The position numbers were made by a program, and so were the translations under genes. A DNA stretch of 61,868 bases from Actinomycetota bacterium. Its GTDB lineage: Bacteria; Actinomycetota; Actinomycetes; Mycobacteriales; HKI-0501. The notes beneath the pieces are model-generated. The model saw only the letters and a program-made list of their open reading frames with translations, had not been told where the DNA came from and did not search any database. This document shows, in pieces, positions 1 through 8,445 of the stretch. The stretch spans positions 1-61,868 of the forward strand of contig JAVEDU010000097.1 of the NCBI GenBank assembly GCA_030840805.1, given 5' to 3'. Within the stretch, counting starts at the first letter, position 1. Every line of letters starts with the position of its first letter.

Positions 1-1
1 G

Positions 2-30
2 GGGGCGGCCCCGTGGCGTGGGGCCGCCCC
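2..30 (-). terminator. Hairpin after the lanthipeptide precursor array
   Basis: A perfect 11-bp GC stem (positions 2-12 with 20-30) closes a 7-nt loop. It lies 15 bp beyond the stop of the last minus-strand precursor, as expected for the operon's terminator. No T-run is visible, which is normal in high-GC actinobacteria. Confidence 0.7.
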
Positions 31-44
31 GGCCCGCTATCCGA

Positions 45-182
45 TCAGTGGCAGAGCGCCACGCTGAGGTTGCTCGGCGTCTGCGACGCGCAGCCGAGGA
101 TGGTCAGGGTGCTTCCGCCCCCGCCGCCCCCGCCGCCGTGGCCGCCCGGAGCCTCCAGACCCTGCAGGTCGAGAAGTGCCAT
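45..182 (-). CDS. Class III lanthipeptide precursor, copy 1 (45 aa)
   Basis: Small open frame with a strong Shine-Dalgarno (AAGGAGG) upstream of its ATG. The leader MALLDLQGLE matches the LLDLQ-type recognition helix of SapB/AmfS-class III precursors. It is followed by APGGH, eight glycines and a core holding two Ser-x2-Ser/Thr-x3-Cys motifs, STLTILGC and SNLSVALC, each able to form one lanthionine or labionin ring; it ends in Cys-His. The synthetase is encoded upstream on the same strand. Too short for routine gene calling. Ring chemistry is inferred from family precedent; the glycine run between leader and core is unusual. Confidence 0.88.
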   Translation of the reverse strand: MALLDLQGLEAPGGHGGGGGGGGSTLTILGCASQTPSNLSVALCH

Positions 183-229
183 TGGTGTTCACCTCCTTCC
201 ACGCTCGTACGGATGGATCGGTCAGTGGA

Positions 230-367
230 TCAGTGGCAGAGCGCCACGCTGAGGTTGCTCGGCGTCTGCGACGCGCAGCCGAGGATGGTCAGGGTGCTTC
301 CGCCCCCGCCGCCCCCGCCGCCGTGGCCGCCGGGTGCCTCCAGACCCTGCAGGTCGAGAAGTGCCAT
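230..367 (-). CDS. Class III lanthipeptide precursor, copy 2 (45 aa)
   Basis: Encodes the same peptide as copy 1 as far as I can read it: MALLDLQGLE leader, APGGH, eight glycines, then STLTILGC and SNLSVALC ring motifs. The ribosome site and the spacer upstream are also conserved, so the copy arose by duplication of a whole 185-bp unit. It lies 47 bp downstream of copy 3 and would be read on the same transcript. Identical copies probably raise precursor dosage. Confidence 0.88.
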   Translation of the reverse strand: MALLDLQGLEAPGGHGGGGGGGGSTLTILGCASQTPSNLSVALCH

Positions 368-414
368 TGGTGTTCACCTCCTTCCACGCTCGTACGGATG
401 GATCGGTCAGTGGA

Positions 415-564
415 TCAGTGGCAGAGCAGCACGCTGAGGTTGCTCGGCGTCTGCGACGCGCAGCCGAGGACGGTCAGGGTGCTTCCGCCCCCACCGCCGC
501 CCCCGCCGCCCCCGCCGCCGTGGCCGCCGGGAGCCTCCAGACCCTGCAGGTCGAGAAGTGCCAT
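415..564 (-). CDS. Class III lanthipeptide precursor, copy 3 (49 aa)
   Basis: The precursor nearest the synthetase, 69 bp after its stop. Leader identical to the other copies, but the glycine run is twelve instead of eight residues. The core differs by two conservative changes, STLTVLGC for STLTILGC and SNLSVLLC for SNLSVALC. Both Ser/Thr-x2-Ser/Thr-x3-Cys ring motifs are intact. The differences show that the copies are diverging slowly or that two related products are made. Confidence 0.88.
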   Translation of the reverse strand: MALLDLQGLEAPGGHGGGGGGGGGGGGSTLTVLGCASQTPSNLSVLLCH

Positions 565-633
565 TGGTGTTCACCTCCTTCCAGGCTCGAAAGGCCGCAT
601 CGCCGACCGGCGAGCGAGCGTGAGCGGAGTCCG

Positions 634-3198
634 TCAGGGCTGTGCTGCCCCGGCCGGTTCCGTGAACGGGAGGAACACCGGTGCGTCGTGCAGCGCGGTG
701 CCCAGGGCGAAGAGGACCCCCGCGGTCCCCGTGGCGAAGTCCATCGAGAGCCGCATCAATTGATCGCCGGGGAACGCGAGCCCACCGCCGTACGGCAGCG
801 CGTGCCAGCTCAGCCCGCGGATGAGCTCGGTGGTCCGCGGATCCGGCTCCCGAGTGGTCCGGGACAGCATCCCGCGGGTGGCGATCATCCCGCCGCGTCC
901 CGTGAACAGGCCCGGCTGGACGAAGTACCCGCTGTGGGTGACCAGCAGCAGGCCGTGGAGCGCCGTGGCGAACTCCTCGTCCGCGCGATGCGACAGGTAC
1001 CGGTCGACGACCAGGGCGATGCCCACGGAGCCCTCGTCCAGGTACGGCAGCGTGCGCCAGTCCTGGTTCACCTGCAGCGTGCCGTCCGCGGGCCAGGTGC
1101 AGCGGCGCAGATCCTGCCGGAGCGCATCGGCGGCCCGGTCGAGCAGCGCGGGGTCGCCGGTCTGCTCGTAGGCGTGCAGGAACAGCAGGGCGGGCCCGGC
1201 CGAGCCGTACATCAGCCCGGCGTGCGGGTTGGTCCCGCCGCTGATCTCCGGCACGTCGTCCGGTCCGCCGAGCCGCTCCGCCGTCAGGTCGACGATGCGG
1301 TACGCGAGGTCGGTGAGCCCGGGTTCGCCGGTGCGTGCACCGAGGCGCAGCAGGTTCAGCCCGATGCCGGCGAGCCCCGTGTACAGGTTCAGCTCCCGTC
1401 CGGCCCAGTCCGTGGCAAGGGTCCGTTCCACGGTGTCGAGTGCGTCCTGGCGGCGGCCCAGCGTGTCCAGCACGTACGCCACGCCGTGCAGTCCGTCGTA
1501 GAGACCGGGGCCGGCGCCCGTCCCGGTGAGAGCCCGCTGCACCAGCCAGCCCTCGTGCTCCGGGTAGCAGCCGGCCCCGGTGACGGCGAGGGCGTACAGC
1601 ACCCCGGCCGCGCCGTGGGCGAGTCCCAGCCCGCCGCCCGGCTGGAACTGCCGGATGTCGCCGGGGAACAGGCGGTCGTCGCGATCGGGCGTCGCGCTGG
1701 CGAGGATCGCGCGACGCAGCGCGGCCCGCACGTCCGGCCAGTCCGCTCGACCCGGCAGGGGCGGCGCCGGCGTCTCGTCCGGGGAGTTCGCCCCGACGAT
1801 CGTCCGGACAGCACCGTCCATGATGGATGCCGGAACGGGGAAGACCTCGGTGACGAGATCCGCGAGCTGCCGCGCCTTGCTCCGGTCGAGCGACAGCGCG
1901 ATCGTCGTCTGTGGAGCGAACATCCCGATGTGGAGGCACGCGACGGCGTACCGGTCGATGTCGACGCCCACCCGGTCGCCCGGTGCGCCGTAGCCGGGGT
2001 GCGCGAGGTCCGAGCGCGCGCGGTCCGCGGCGAGCGTGGACACCTCGAAGTCGATCAGTACCAGTCGGCCGTCGACGGTCACCAGGACGTTGTCCGGGTG
2101 CAGGTCGCCGAAGACCACGCCGCGCTCGTGCAGTGCCGCCGCGGCCCGTTCCACCCCGGCGATCATGTCGAGTGCCCAGTCGGTGTATTCGGCGAGGTCC
2201 CGCCCGGACGCGTCCGGGTGGGTCAGCGGGTAGCGGTGCACGAGCTTGCGCTGCAGCGGGTTGCCGTCCACGAACTCCTCGACGAGGAAATGGTGGTCGC
2301 CGAGCGTGAAGTAGTCCTTGAGCTCGGGCACCACGTCCAGCCCGGCGAGTCGTTCGAGGATGTCCCGTTCGTGTGACACCCGCGCCACGGCGTCCCGGCC
2401 CGAGACATCCAGCCCGGCGTACGGCCGTCCCTCCTTGAGCACCACGCGCTCGCCGGTCCGCCGGTCGCGTGCCAGGTACACCCCGCCGCCGTTCGAGAAC
2501 TGCAGGACGCTCTCGATGTCGTAGGGCAGGCCGGTCGTGGTGACCGCGTTGCGGGCGGTCAGGTGTGGCGCCAGGAAGTCCGGCAGCGGCACCCACGGCG
2601 GCAGCGCGAACACCGGCCCGCGGACGTCCGGAACCAGAGTCCCGTCGGCGTCGGCGAGGGCGAGCACCCGCTCGCCGCTCTCGGTCAGGCAGTGCTGCTC
2701 GACGAATGCCCCGTAACGCACGAACAGCGGCCCGTCGCCGTACCGCAGGTCGCTGAGAATATACGGCCCACGGACGTCGGCGAGAATGACGTCCAATTCC
2801 TTCAGAACGAGTTCCAATTGATCGGCATCGGCCGGGTAGATGGTCACCAGCTTTCCACTGGACCCGCGGAATGCGCCCTTGGAATTGAGCATCACCATGA
2901 CCGCGCGACTGCGCAGGAACTTGAAGGCGAGCCCGCGCGGTGCGCAGTACTCCCAGATCGCGGCGAGGACGCGCTCGGCGTCGGCCAGGCCGGCCGACAC
3001 GTGGATCTTCCAGCCCTGACCTGGGAGTACGACGTCGCGCGGTGCGTAGTACATCCACGGGTCCGACGGGACGTGGTCCCAGCCGCTGGGCGCCGGCCGT
3101 GCGCAGGCCGCGAAATCGGTGTGCTCGGTCCGGGCCGGATCGACCGTGTCGTAGAACAATCGGTCGGCGAGGCAGTAGAGCTCGTATTGTTCGATCAC
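634..3198 (-). CDS. Class III lanthionine synthetase LanKC
   Basis: Three-domain enzyme of about 854 aa that dehydrates Ser/Thr by phosphorylation and elimination and then cyclises with Cys. The N-terminal lyase region begins IEQYELYCLADRLFYD, the usual start of RamC/AmfT-type proteins. The middle kinase shows GDLHPDN as catalytic loop and LIDFE as the DFG equivalent. The C-terminal LanC-like domain has the helical repeat motifs (GLYDGLHG, YGSAGPALLFL) but I find no zinc-binding Cys-His set, which is typical of class III. I chose GTG at 3198; a longer frame from 3255 adds about 19 residues with poor third-position GC. Precursors follow directly; no transporter is inside the window. Confidence 0.93.
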   Translation of the reverse strand: MIEQYELYCLADRLFYDTVDPARTEHTDFAACARPAPSGWDHVPSDPWMYYAPRDVVLPGQGWKIHVSAGLADAERVLAAIWEYCAPRGLAFKFLRSRAVMVMLNSKGAFRGSSGKLVTIYPADADQLELVLKELDVILADVRGPYILSDLRYGDGPLFVRYGAFVEQHCLTESGERVLALADADGTLVPDVRGPVFALPPWVPLPDFLAPHLTARNAVTTTGLPYDIESVLQFSNGGGVYLARDRRTGERVVLKEGRPYAGLDVSGRDAVARVSHERDILERLAGLDVVPELKDYFTLGDHHFLVEEFVDGNPLQRKLVHRYPLTHPDASGRDLAEYTDWALDMIAGVERAAAALHERGVVFGDLHPDNVLVTVDGRLVLIDFEVSTLAADRARSDLAHPGYGAPGDRVGVDIDRYAVACLHIGMFAPQTTIALSLDRSKARQLADLVTEVFPVPASIMDGAVRTIVGANSPDETPAPPLPGRADWPDVRAALRRAILASATPDRDDRLFPGDIRQFQPGGGLGLAHGAAGVLYALAVTGAGCYPEHEGWLVQRALTGTGAGPGLYDGLHGVAYVLDTLGRRQDALDTVERTLATDWAGRELNLYTGLAGIGLNLLRLGARTGEPGLTDLAYRIVDLTAERLGGPDDVPEISGGTNPHAGLMYGSAGPALLFLHAYEQTGDPALLDRAADALRQDLRRCTWPADGTLQVNQDWRTLPYLDEGSVGIALVVDRYLSHRADEEFATALHGLLLVTHSGYFVQPGLFTGRGGMIATRGMLSRTTREPDPRTTELIRGLSWHALPYGGGLAFPGDQLMRLSMDFATGTAGVLFALGTALHDAPVFLPFTEPAGAAQP

Positions 3199-3329
3199 CG
3201 GGCACCCCCGGTGGAATGTTCCGACCGTGAATCGGGCCGGGTCCGGTTTTTGCACCCGACGTTCGTCCGACAGCCGCCCTCGTATCCCTTTGCCACGATG
3301 ACCCCCCGGTATCGTGTTGCGAGGACTGA

Positions 3330-3359
3330 TTCCTACCCGGGGTTCTGTGGACCGTTCAA
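3330..3359 (-). promoter_or_regulatory. Candidate promoter of the lanthipeptide operon
   Basis: On the minus strand a TTGAAC box (3354-3359) lies 18 bp from TAGGAA (3330-3335). Transcription would begin near 3323, leaving a leader of about 125 nt before the synthetase. The surrounding 3250-3450 stretch is noticeably richer in A and T than the coding DNA. The -10 match is weak. Confidence 0.35.
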
Positions 3360-3517
3360 GGTTTTGTCGGGAACCCGACTGTTCCGGTGTCGGCTACGCG
3401 ACAGAAAAACTCTTGCGCTCAGCGTCATACCCCTCCAACGGACCCATCAGGGCAGATCGGTGACGCAGCCGGACCAGTCGCCCGGCCGGGGAGGGACCGG
3501 ACTATTGCCCGTCGGTC

Positions 3518-3629
3518 GCGGCTCGGGCGGAGGGCTCGGCCAAGGGGCCGGCGGCGGCTCGGGTCGAGGGCTCAGCCGGGGGCTCGGGCGGAGGGCTCAG
3601 CCGGGGGCTCGGGCGGAGGGCTCAGCCGG
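3518..3629. repeat. 25-bp minisatellite at the 3' end of the carboxyltransferase gene
   Basis: A 25-bp GC-rich unit is present in two identical copies (3580-3604 and 3605-3629), one near-identical copy (3555-3579) and a partial one near 3518. The last unit contains the stop codon of the minus-strand carboxyltransferase gene. The remainder of the 3199-3621 gap holds the lanthipeptide promoter region and no other gene I can support. Confidence 0.75.
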
Positions 3630-5013
3630 CGGCGATGCCGCGCACCACGCCGAGCTCCACCAGCTCGTCGGGGCGCAGCCGGAGCGCCGCCGCGGTCGCC
3701 GGCACCTCCGCCGCCGGTCGCTTGAGGATCGAGGCGGCCAGCTCGGGCGCGGTCACCGAGAAGTACGCGTCCGGGGTGATCCAGGTCCGGCCCGGCGCGG
3801 CCAGCGCGAGGGCGCCGCCCGAGCCACCCTCGCCGACGACCAGCGTCGTCATCGGCACGGTGGCGGCCGCGACCGTCCCGAACAGCTCGGCGATCGCGGG
3901 TCCCACGCCGGCCCGTTCGGCCGCGGCGTCGTTCGCGGCGCCGGGCGTGTCCACCAGGGTGAGCACCGGCAGCGACAGCCGGTCGGCGAGTCGCACCAGC
4001 CGCGTCGCGGTGCGGAACCCGGCGGGCGTGTTCGCGGTACCGGTCTGCGCCGCGAACGCGACGGAGCGTCCGTGGCGCCGACCGATGCCGCACAGCATCC
4101 CGGGGTCCACGCCCCCGGCCCGGTCGCCGCTGATCAGCCGGACCTCGTCGAAATGGTCGCGCAGGTACGCGGCGGCACGCGGCCGCCGCGGGTCGCGGGC
4201 CCGCTGCACCGCGGACCACCCGTCGGCGGCCGGGTCGGCGACGCCCAGGGGGCGGGGCACGTCCGGGTCGCCGTCGGCGGTGCCGTCGGCGGGTCGCAGC
4301 AGCGTGAGCCAGGCGGCGAGGGCGCCCCCCAGGCCGGCGCCGTCGGTGACCTCGTCGACGTGGCCGCCCGCGTACTGCCCCTCGGTGGTGTAGGCCGCGT
4401 CGGCGTCGGCGTCGGCGGCGGGCCGGATGCGGCGGCCGGCGAAGCCGACCTGGGCGCCCGCGACGCCGAGCACCACGTCGGCGCCCGCGCCGAGCGACGC
4501 CCAGAGCCCGCCGGTGGTCGGGTTGCGCAGTACCGAGACGTGCGGCAGACCCGCTGCCCGGGTGAGGTGGATCTGGCGGGCGATCCGCTGCAGCTGGACC
4601 AGCGACAGCATGCCCTCCTGCATCCGGCTGCCGCCGGTGGCGAGGAGCGACACGACGGGGATGCGCCCGGCGCGGGCCGCCGCGAAGGCCTGCTCGATCC
4701 GCAGCCCGGCCCGGGAACCGACCGACCCGCCCAGGAACCGGAAGTCGAACGCGATCAGCACCGCCGCGGTGCCGCCGACCGCCCCGTGACCACAGATCAC
4801 CGACTCGTCCTCGCCGGAGCGCTGCCTCGCCTCCCGGCGGTCCTCGTCGTACCCGGCCCAGCCCAGCGGCCCGTCGACAGCCTGGCTGTCCGCATCATCG
4901 GTGACGAGGTCGGTGAACCCGTCCGCCACCGCCGCGATCGTCTCGCGCGCACCTGCACTGTCCACTGTGTCCTTATACCGCAGCTGTTCCCCGGCGCGAG
5001 AAGCCGTGCTCAT
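3622..5013 (-). CDS. Fused acetyl-CoA carboxylase carboxyltransferase (AccD/AccA type)
   Basis: 463-aa protein in which the beta-type half (GGSRMQEGMLSL, then NPTTGGLWAS) is followed by the alpha-type half (TLVDTPGAAND, then GEGGSGGALALA). This order fits actinobacterial fused AccDA carboxyltransferases such as M. tuberculosis AccD3, which transfer CO2 from biotin to acetyl- or acyl-CoA. The Cys4 zinc ribbon of bacterial AccD is not seen. Its start overlaps the stop of the upstream acyl-CoA synthetase by 4 bp, so the two are co-translated and probably both supply malonyl-CoA. Biotin carboxylase partners must lie elsewhere. Confidence 0.85.
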   Translation of the reverse strand: MSTASRAGEQLRYKDTVDSAGARETIAAVADGFTDLVTDDADSQAVDGPLGWAGYDEDRREARQRSGEDESVICGHGAVGGTAAVLIAFDFRFLGGSVGSRAGLRIEQAFAAARAGRIPVVSLLATGGSRMQEGMLSLVQLQRIARQIHLTRAAGLPHVSVLRNPTTGGLWASLGAGADVVLGVAGAQVGFAGRRIRPAADADADAAYTTEGQYAGGHVDEVTDGAGLGGALAAWLTLLRPADGTADGDPDVPRPLGVADPAADGWSAVQRARDPRRPRAAAYLRDHFDEVRLISGDRAGGVDPGMLCGIGRRHGRSVAFAAQTGTANTPAGFRTATRLVRLADRLSLPVLTLVDTPGAANDAAAERAGVGPAIAELFGTVAAATVPMTTLVVGEGGSGGALALAAPGRTWITPDAYFSVTAPELAASILKRPAAEVPATAAALRLRPDELVELGVVRGIAAG

Positions 5014-6452
5014 GTCCCCAGCAAGCGTTTGGTCACCTTCCCCATCTCGTTCCGCGGAAGTGCCGCGAGGTAGCGCACGACCCGCGGGCGCTTGTGGGGC
5101 GCCAGTTGCCCGGCCACGTGCTCGGCCAGCTCCGCCGCGCCCGGTGCGGGATCGGTGGCCGGGACGACCCAGGCGACGATCCGTTCGCCGAGGTCGGGGT
5201 CGGGCTCGCCGGTGACGGCGACGTCGGCCACCCCGGGGTGCTCCAGCAGGACGTTCTCGATCTCGCCGGCACCGATCTTGTAGCCACCACTCTTGATCAG
5301 GTCGGTGGCGCGCCGGCCGACGATCCGCACGTAGCCGTCGGGCGCACGGGTCGCGACGTCACCGGTCCGGAACCAGCCGTCGCGCAGCACCGCGGCGGTG
5401 GCGTCGGGACGGTTCAGGTAGCCCAGGAACAGGTTCGGCCCACGTACCTCGATCTCGCCGACCGCGTCGGGATCGTCCGGGTCCACGATGGACCCCGCGT
5501 CGTCGACGAGCCGGAGCTCGATGCCGTCGAAGGCGAGGCCGACGGTGCCCGGGCGACGCTCGCCGGAAGCCCGGACGCCGGTGTTCATCAGGGTTTCCGT
5601 CATGCCGTACCGCTCGACGATCCGCTGCCCGGTGGCGCGTTCGATCCGGTCGTGGTCGCTCGCGGGCAGGGCGGCGGAACCCGAGACCAGCAGGCGGGCG
5701 CGTCCGACGGCGGTCGCGAGCGCCTGGTCGGCCTCCACATCGGAGGCGAGCCGGTGGTACATGGTGGGGACGCCGAACATGACCGTCGCCGTGCCGGCCA
5801 GTTCCGCCGCGACTACCTCGGTGGAGAACCGTCCGATGTGGTGGAGGGCGCCGCCCCGCCGCAGCGGGCCGAGGACGCCGAGGATCAGGCCGTGCACGTG
5901 GAACAGCGGAAGCGCGTGGACGAGGACGTCATCCGCGGTCCACTCCCAGGCGTGCGCGACGGTGTCGAGGTTCGTGGCCACCGCCCGGCGGGGCAGTACG
6001 ACGCCCTTCGGTGGGCCGGTGGTGCCCGAGGTGTAGATCACGAACGCGGGCGACTCGGCCGGCGGCTCGTCGGCGGGGAGGGGCGGCGAGGAGGCCGGGT
6101 CGAGGTCGACGTCGAGACGGGGGATCCCGTTCAGTGCCGCCGGGACCTCGGCACCGGGCCCGGCCAGGAGGAGGTCCGGCGCGCTGTCGGCGAGGATGTG
6201 CGCCAGTTCCCGCGCGCCGACCTTCGGGTTGATCGGGACGACCGGCACCCCGGCGACCAGGGCGCCGACGACGGCGGCGCAGGTCGCGAGGGACGGGGTC
6301 GCCCAGACCGCGACGCGGCGGTGACCGTCGAGCGCGGCTGCCACCGTCGCCGCGACGGCGGCCAGTTCGCGGTACGTCAGGGACCGGTCGCCGAAGCGGA
6401 GGGCCTCGCGGTCCGTGGCGCGGGCGAGCTCGGGCAGCAGCATGTCCGTCAC
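5010..6452 (-). CDS. matB: Malonyl-CoA synthetase-like acyl-CoA ligase (MatB type)
   Basis: 480-aa ANL-family adenylating enzyme. The phosphate-binding motif YTSGTTGPPKG, the RYGMTETLMNTGVRA motif that resembles Streptomyces MatB, the hinge region GRRATDLIKSGGYKIGAGE and the terminal catalytic lysine region LPRNEMGKVTK are all present. MatB activates malonate or methylmalonate to the CoA ester with ATP. First gene of a two-gene unit with the carboxyltransferase (ATGA overlap). Substrate is inferred from the RYGMTET context and gene neighbour; another short dicarboxylate is possible. Confidence 0.8.
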   Translation of the reverse strand: MTDMLLPELARATDREALRFGDRSLTYRELAAVAATVAAALDGHRRVAVWATPSLATCAAVVGALVAGVPVVPINPKVGARELAHILADSAPDLLLAGPGAEVPAALNGIPRLDVDLDPASSPPLPADEPPAESPAFVIYTSGTTGPPKGVVLPRRAVATNLDTVAHAWEWTADDVLVHALPLFHVHGLILGVLGPLRRGGALHHIGRFSTEVVAAELAGTATVMFGVPTMYHRLASDVEADQALATAVGRARLLVSGSAALPASDHDRIERATGQRIVERYGMTETLMNTGVRASGERRPGTVGLAFDGIELRLVDDAGSIVDPDDPDAVGEIEVRGPNLFLGYLNRPDATAAVLRDGWFRTGDVATRAPDGYVRIVGRRATDLIKSGGYKIGAGEIENVLLEHPGVADVAVTGEPDPDLGERIVAWVVPATDPAPGAAELAEHVAGQLAPHKRPRVVRYLAALPRNEMGKVTKRLLGT

Positions 6453-6464
6453 GCCCCCATCCTG

Positions 6465-6527
6465 CGTTGATCATGGGGTTCTCGGCAGACACGTCGGCGT
6501 GTCGTGCCGAAACCCCCATGATCAACG
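6465..6527. repeat. Long palindrome with TGATCA-containing ends, copy A
   Basis: Arms 6465-6493 and 6498-6527 pair with only small bulges, beginning CGTTGATCATGGGG and closing on a 4-nt loop. It lies downstream of msrA and just upstream of the matB start codon. Same arm style as the elements at 15738 and 52876. Confidence 0.85.
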
Positions 6528-6535
6528 GAGAGGTG

Positions 6536-7198
6536 CTAGCTCTCCGCTCGCGCGATCCCCACCGGGCAGGTGAGCCCGTTCGGACCGTGGTTGCAGTAGC
6601 CGCCCGGGTTCTTGCTGTCCGACAGGTACTGCTGGTGATAGTCCTCGGCGTAGTAGAAGTCGCGCAGCGGCGCGATCTCGGTCGTGATCTTTCCGTGCCC
6701 CGCGTCGGTCAGGACCTGCTGGAACACCCCTCGCGACAGCTCGGCGACCCGCGCCTGCTCCGGGCTGTTCGGGTAGATCGCCGACCGGTACTGGGTGCCG
6801 ACGTCGTTGCCCTGCCCGTACTGCTGCGTCGGGTCGTGGTTCTCCCACATGATCTTGAGGATCGCCTCGTACGAGATCACGGTGGGGTCGAAGACGATCT
6901 GGACAGCCTCGGTGTGCCCGGTGCGGCCGGTACACGTCTCCTCGTACGTCGGGTTCTCGGTGTACCCACCCGCGTAGCCCGCGGCGGTGGAGTAGACGCC
7001 GGGGGTCTGCCAGTAGATCCGCTCGACGCCCCAGAAGCAGCCCATCCCGAGGACAGCCGTCTCCAGCCCGTCCGGCCACGGCCCCTGCATGGGGGTTCCG
7101 AGGACGACGTGGGTCGGCGCGACCGGCACCGGCGTGGTACGCCCGGGCAGCGCGTCGGTCTCGGACACCATCTCGGGCTTGCTGCGGAACTGGAACAC
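6536..7198 (-). CDS. msrA: Peptide-methionine (S)-S-oxide reductase
   Basis: 220-aa enzyme that reduces methionine-S-sulfoxide in proteins. The catalytic motif [10 protein letters not shown] holds the nucleophilic Cys; the C-terminal GLTCPVG region supplies a possible resolving Cys. GTG at 7198 gives the normal N-terminal extension ending DALPGR and has AAAGGGG 5-11 nt upstream, better than internal ATGs. Divergent from metB, which makes cysteine-derived sulfur compounds, so the pair may share a redox or sulfur theme. Confidence 0.95.
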   Translation of the reverse strand: MFQFRSKPEMVSETDALPGRTTPVPVAPTHVVLGTPMQGPWPDGLETAVLGMGCFWGVERIYWQTPGVYSTAAGYAGGYTENPTYEETCTGRTGHTEAVQIVFDPTVISYEAILKIMWENHDPTQQYGQGNDVGTQYRSAIYPNSPEQARVAELSRGVFQQVLTDAGHGKITTEIAPLRDFYYAEDYHQQYLSDSKNPGGYCNHGPNGLTCPVGIARAES

Positions 7199-7260
7199 GG
7201 TGACCCCTTTCGGCGGGTGGGTGCACTGGGTCAACGACCGGCGGCGCCCGTCGATTCCAC

Positions 7261-7266
7261 TAGCCT
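7261..7266 (+). promoter_or_regulatory. Leaderless -10 box for metB
   Basis: TAGCCT ends 7 nt before the metB ATG, the spacing that places the transcription start on the A of the start codon. No Shine-Dalgarno precedes the ATG. Confidence 0.6.
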
Positions 7267-7273
7267 CGACGGT

Positions 7274-8437
7274 ATGACCCACGGCAACGACGCCCCCCAC
7301 TCCCTCGGCTTCGACACCCTGGCCATCCACGCCGGCCAGGAGCCCGACCCGGTCACCGGCGCGGTGGTGCCCCCGATCTATGCGGTGTCCACCTACAAGC
7401 AGGACGGGGTCGGCGGGCTCCGCGGCGGGTACGAGTACAGCCGCAGCGCCAACCCCACCCGGGACGCGCTCCAGGAGTGCCTCGCCGCGCTGGAGCACGG
7501 GACTCGGGGGATGGCGTTCGCGTCGGGGCTGGCCGCCGAGGACACCCTGTTGCGGACCGTCTGCAAGCCCGGCGACCACGTGGTGATCCCGAACGACGCG
7601 TACGGCGGCACGTACCGCCTGTTCTCCCAGGTCCTCCGGCGGTGGGGCGTGGAGTACACGCCGGCACCGCTCGGCGACCTGGACGCGGTACGCGCGGCGA
7701 TCCGGCCCGAGACCACCCTCGTCTGGTGCGAGACGCCGACGAACCCGCTGCTGAACATCGGGGACATCGAGGCCCTCGCCGAGCTCGCGCACGGCGCGGG
7801 CGCGCTGCTCGCCGTGGACAACACCTTCGCGTCCTCCTACCTGCAGCAGCCGCTCACGCTCGGCGCGGACGTGGTGGTGCACTCGACCACGAAGTACGCG
7901 GGTGGACACTCCGATGTGGTCGGTGGCGCGCTGGTGATCGGCGACCCGGAGCTGGCGGAGCGGCTGGCGTACCACCAGAACGCGATGGGCGCGGTCGCCG
8001 GACCGTTCGACTCGTGGCTCACGCTGCGGGGGCTCAAGACGCTCGGCATCCGGATGGAGCGGCACAGCGACAACGCCGAGCGGATCGTGGAGTTCCTGAG
8101 CGGACACCCGAAGGTGACCTCGGTGCTGTACCCGGGTCTGCTGGAGCACCCCGGCCACGACGTCGCGGCGAAGCAGATGCGCCGGTTCGGCGGGATGGTC
8201 AGCTTCCGGGTGCGCGGCGGCGAGGAGGAGGCGGTGGCGATCTGCGACCGCACCCGGCTGTTCACGCTCGCGGAGTCCCTCGGCGGGGTGGAGTCGCTCA
8301 TCGAGCACCCCGGCCGGATGACCCACGCCTCGGCGGCCGGCTCACCGCTGGAGGTGCCGGCGGACCTGGTGCGGCTGTCGGTGGGGATCGAGACCGTGGA
8401 CGACCTGCTGGCCGACCTGGAGCGTGCGCTGGGCTGA
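7274..8437 (+). CDS. metB: Cystathionine gamma-synthase / PLP-dependent trans-sulfuration enzyme
   Basis: 387-aa member of the Cys/Met-metabolism PLP family. The PLP lysine lies in [16 protein letters not shown]; the motif [11 protein letters not shown] contacts the cofactor phosphate of the neighbouring subunit, and [14 protein letters not shown] is the usual aspartate region. It likely joins O-acetyl- or O-succinylhomoserine with cysteine, though gamma-lyase activity cannot be excluded from sequence. ATG at 7274 is preceded by a leaderless promoter box. Stops 8 bp before the convergent GNAT gene. Confidence 0.9.
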   Translation: MTHGNDAPHSLGFDTLAIHAGQEPDPVTGAVVPPIYAVSTYKQDGVGGLRGGYEYSRSANPTRDALQECLAALEHGTRGMAFASGLAAEDTLLRTVCKPGDHVVIPNDAYGGTYRLFSQVLRRWGVEYTPAPLGDLDAVRAAIRPETTLVWCETPTNPLLNIGDIEALAELAHGAGALLAVDNTFASSYLQQPLTLGADVVVHSTTKYAGGHSDVVGGALVIGDPELAERLAYHQNAMGAVAGPFDSWLTLRGLKTLGIRMERHSDNAERIVEFLSGHPKVTSVLYPGLLEHPGHDVAAKQMRRFGGMVSFRVRGGEEEAVAICDRTRLFTLAESLGGVESLIEHPGRMTHASAAGSPLEVPADLVRLSVGIETVDDLLADLERALG

Positions 8438-8445
8438 GCCGGAGC

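Larger units (their letters stand above)
45..580 (-). repeat. Tandem duplication of the lanthipeptide precursor unit
   Basis: Three head-to-tail units with start codons at 182, 367 and 564. Spacing is 185 bp, then 197 bp; the extra 12 bp equals the four additional glycine codons in copy 3. Each unit carries coding sequence, Shine-Dalgarno and part of the intergenic spacer. Confidence 0.9.

Noticed and set aside
45-564. Regular repeats at the left edge resembling a CRISPR-like array
   Set aside because: The units are protein-coding precursor genes with their own ribosome sites; repeats and spacers do not alternate.
334-2376. A long plus-strand open frame (and another at 2563-5073) across the lanthipeptide synthetase and carboxyltransferase
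   Set aside because: High GC lowers stop frequency; the products are low-complexity Arg/Pro-rich shadows of the minus-strand genes.
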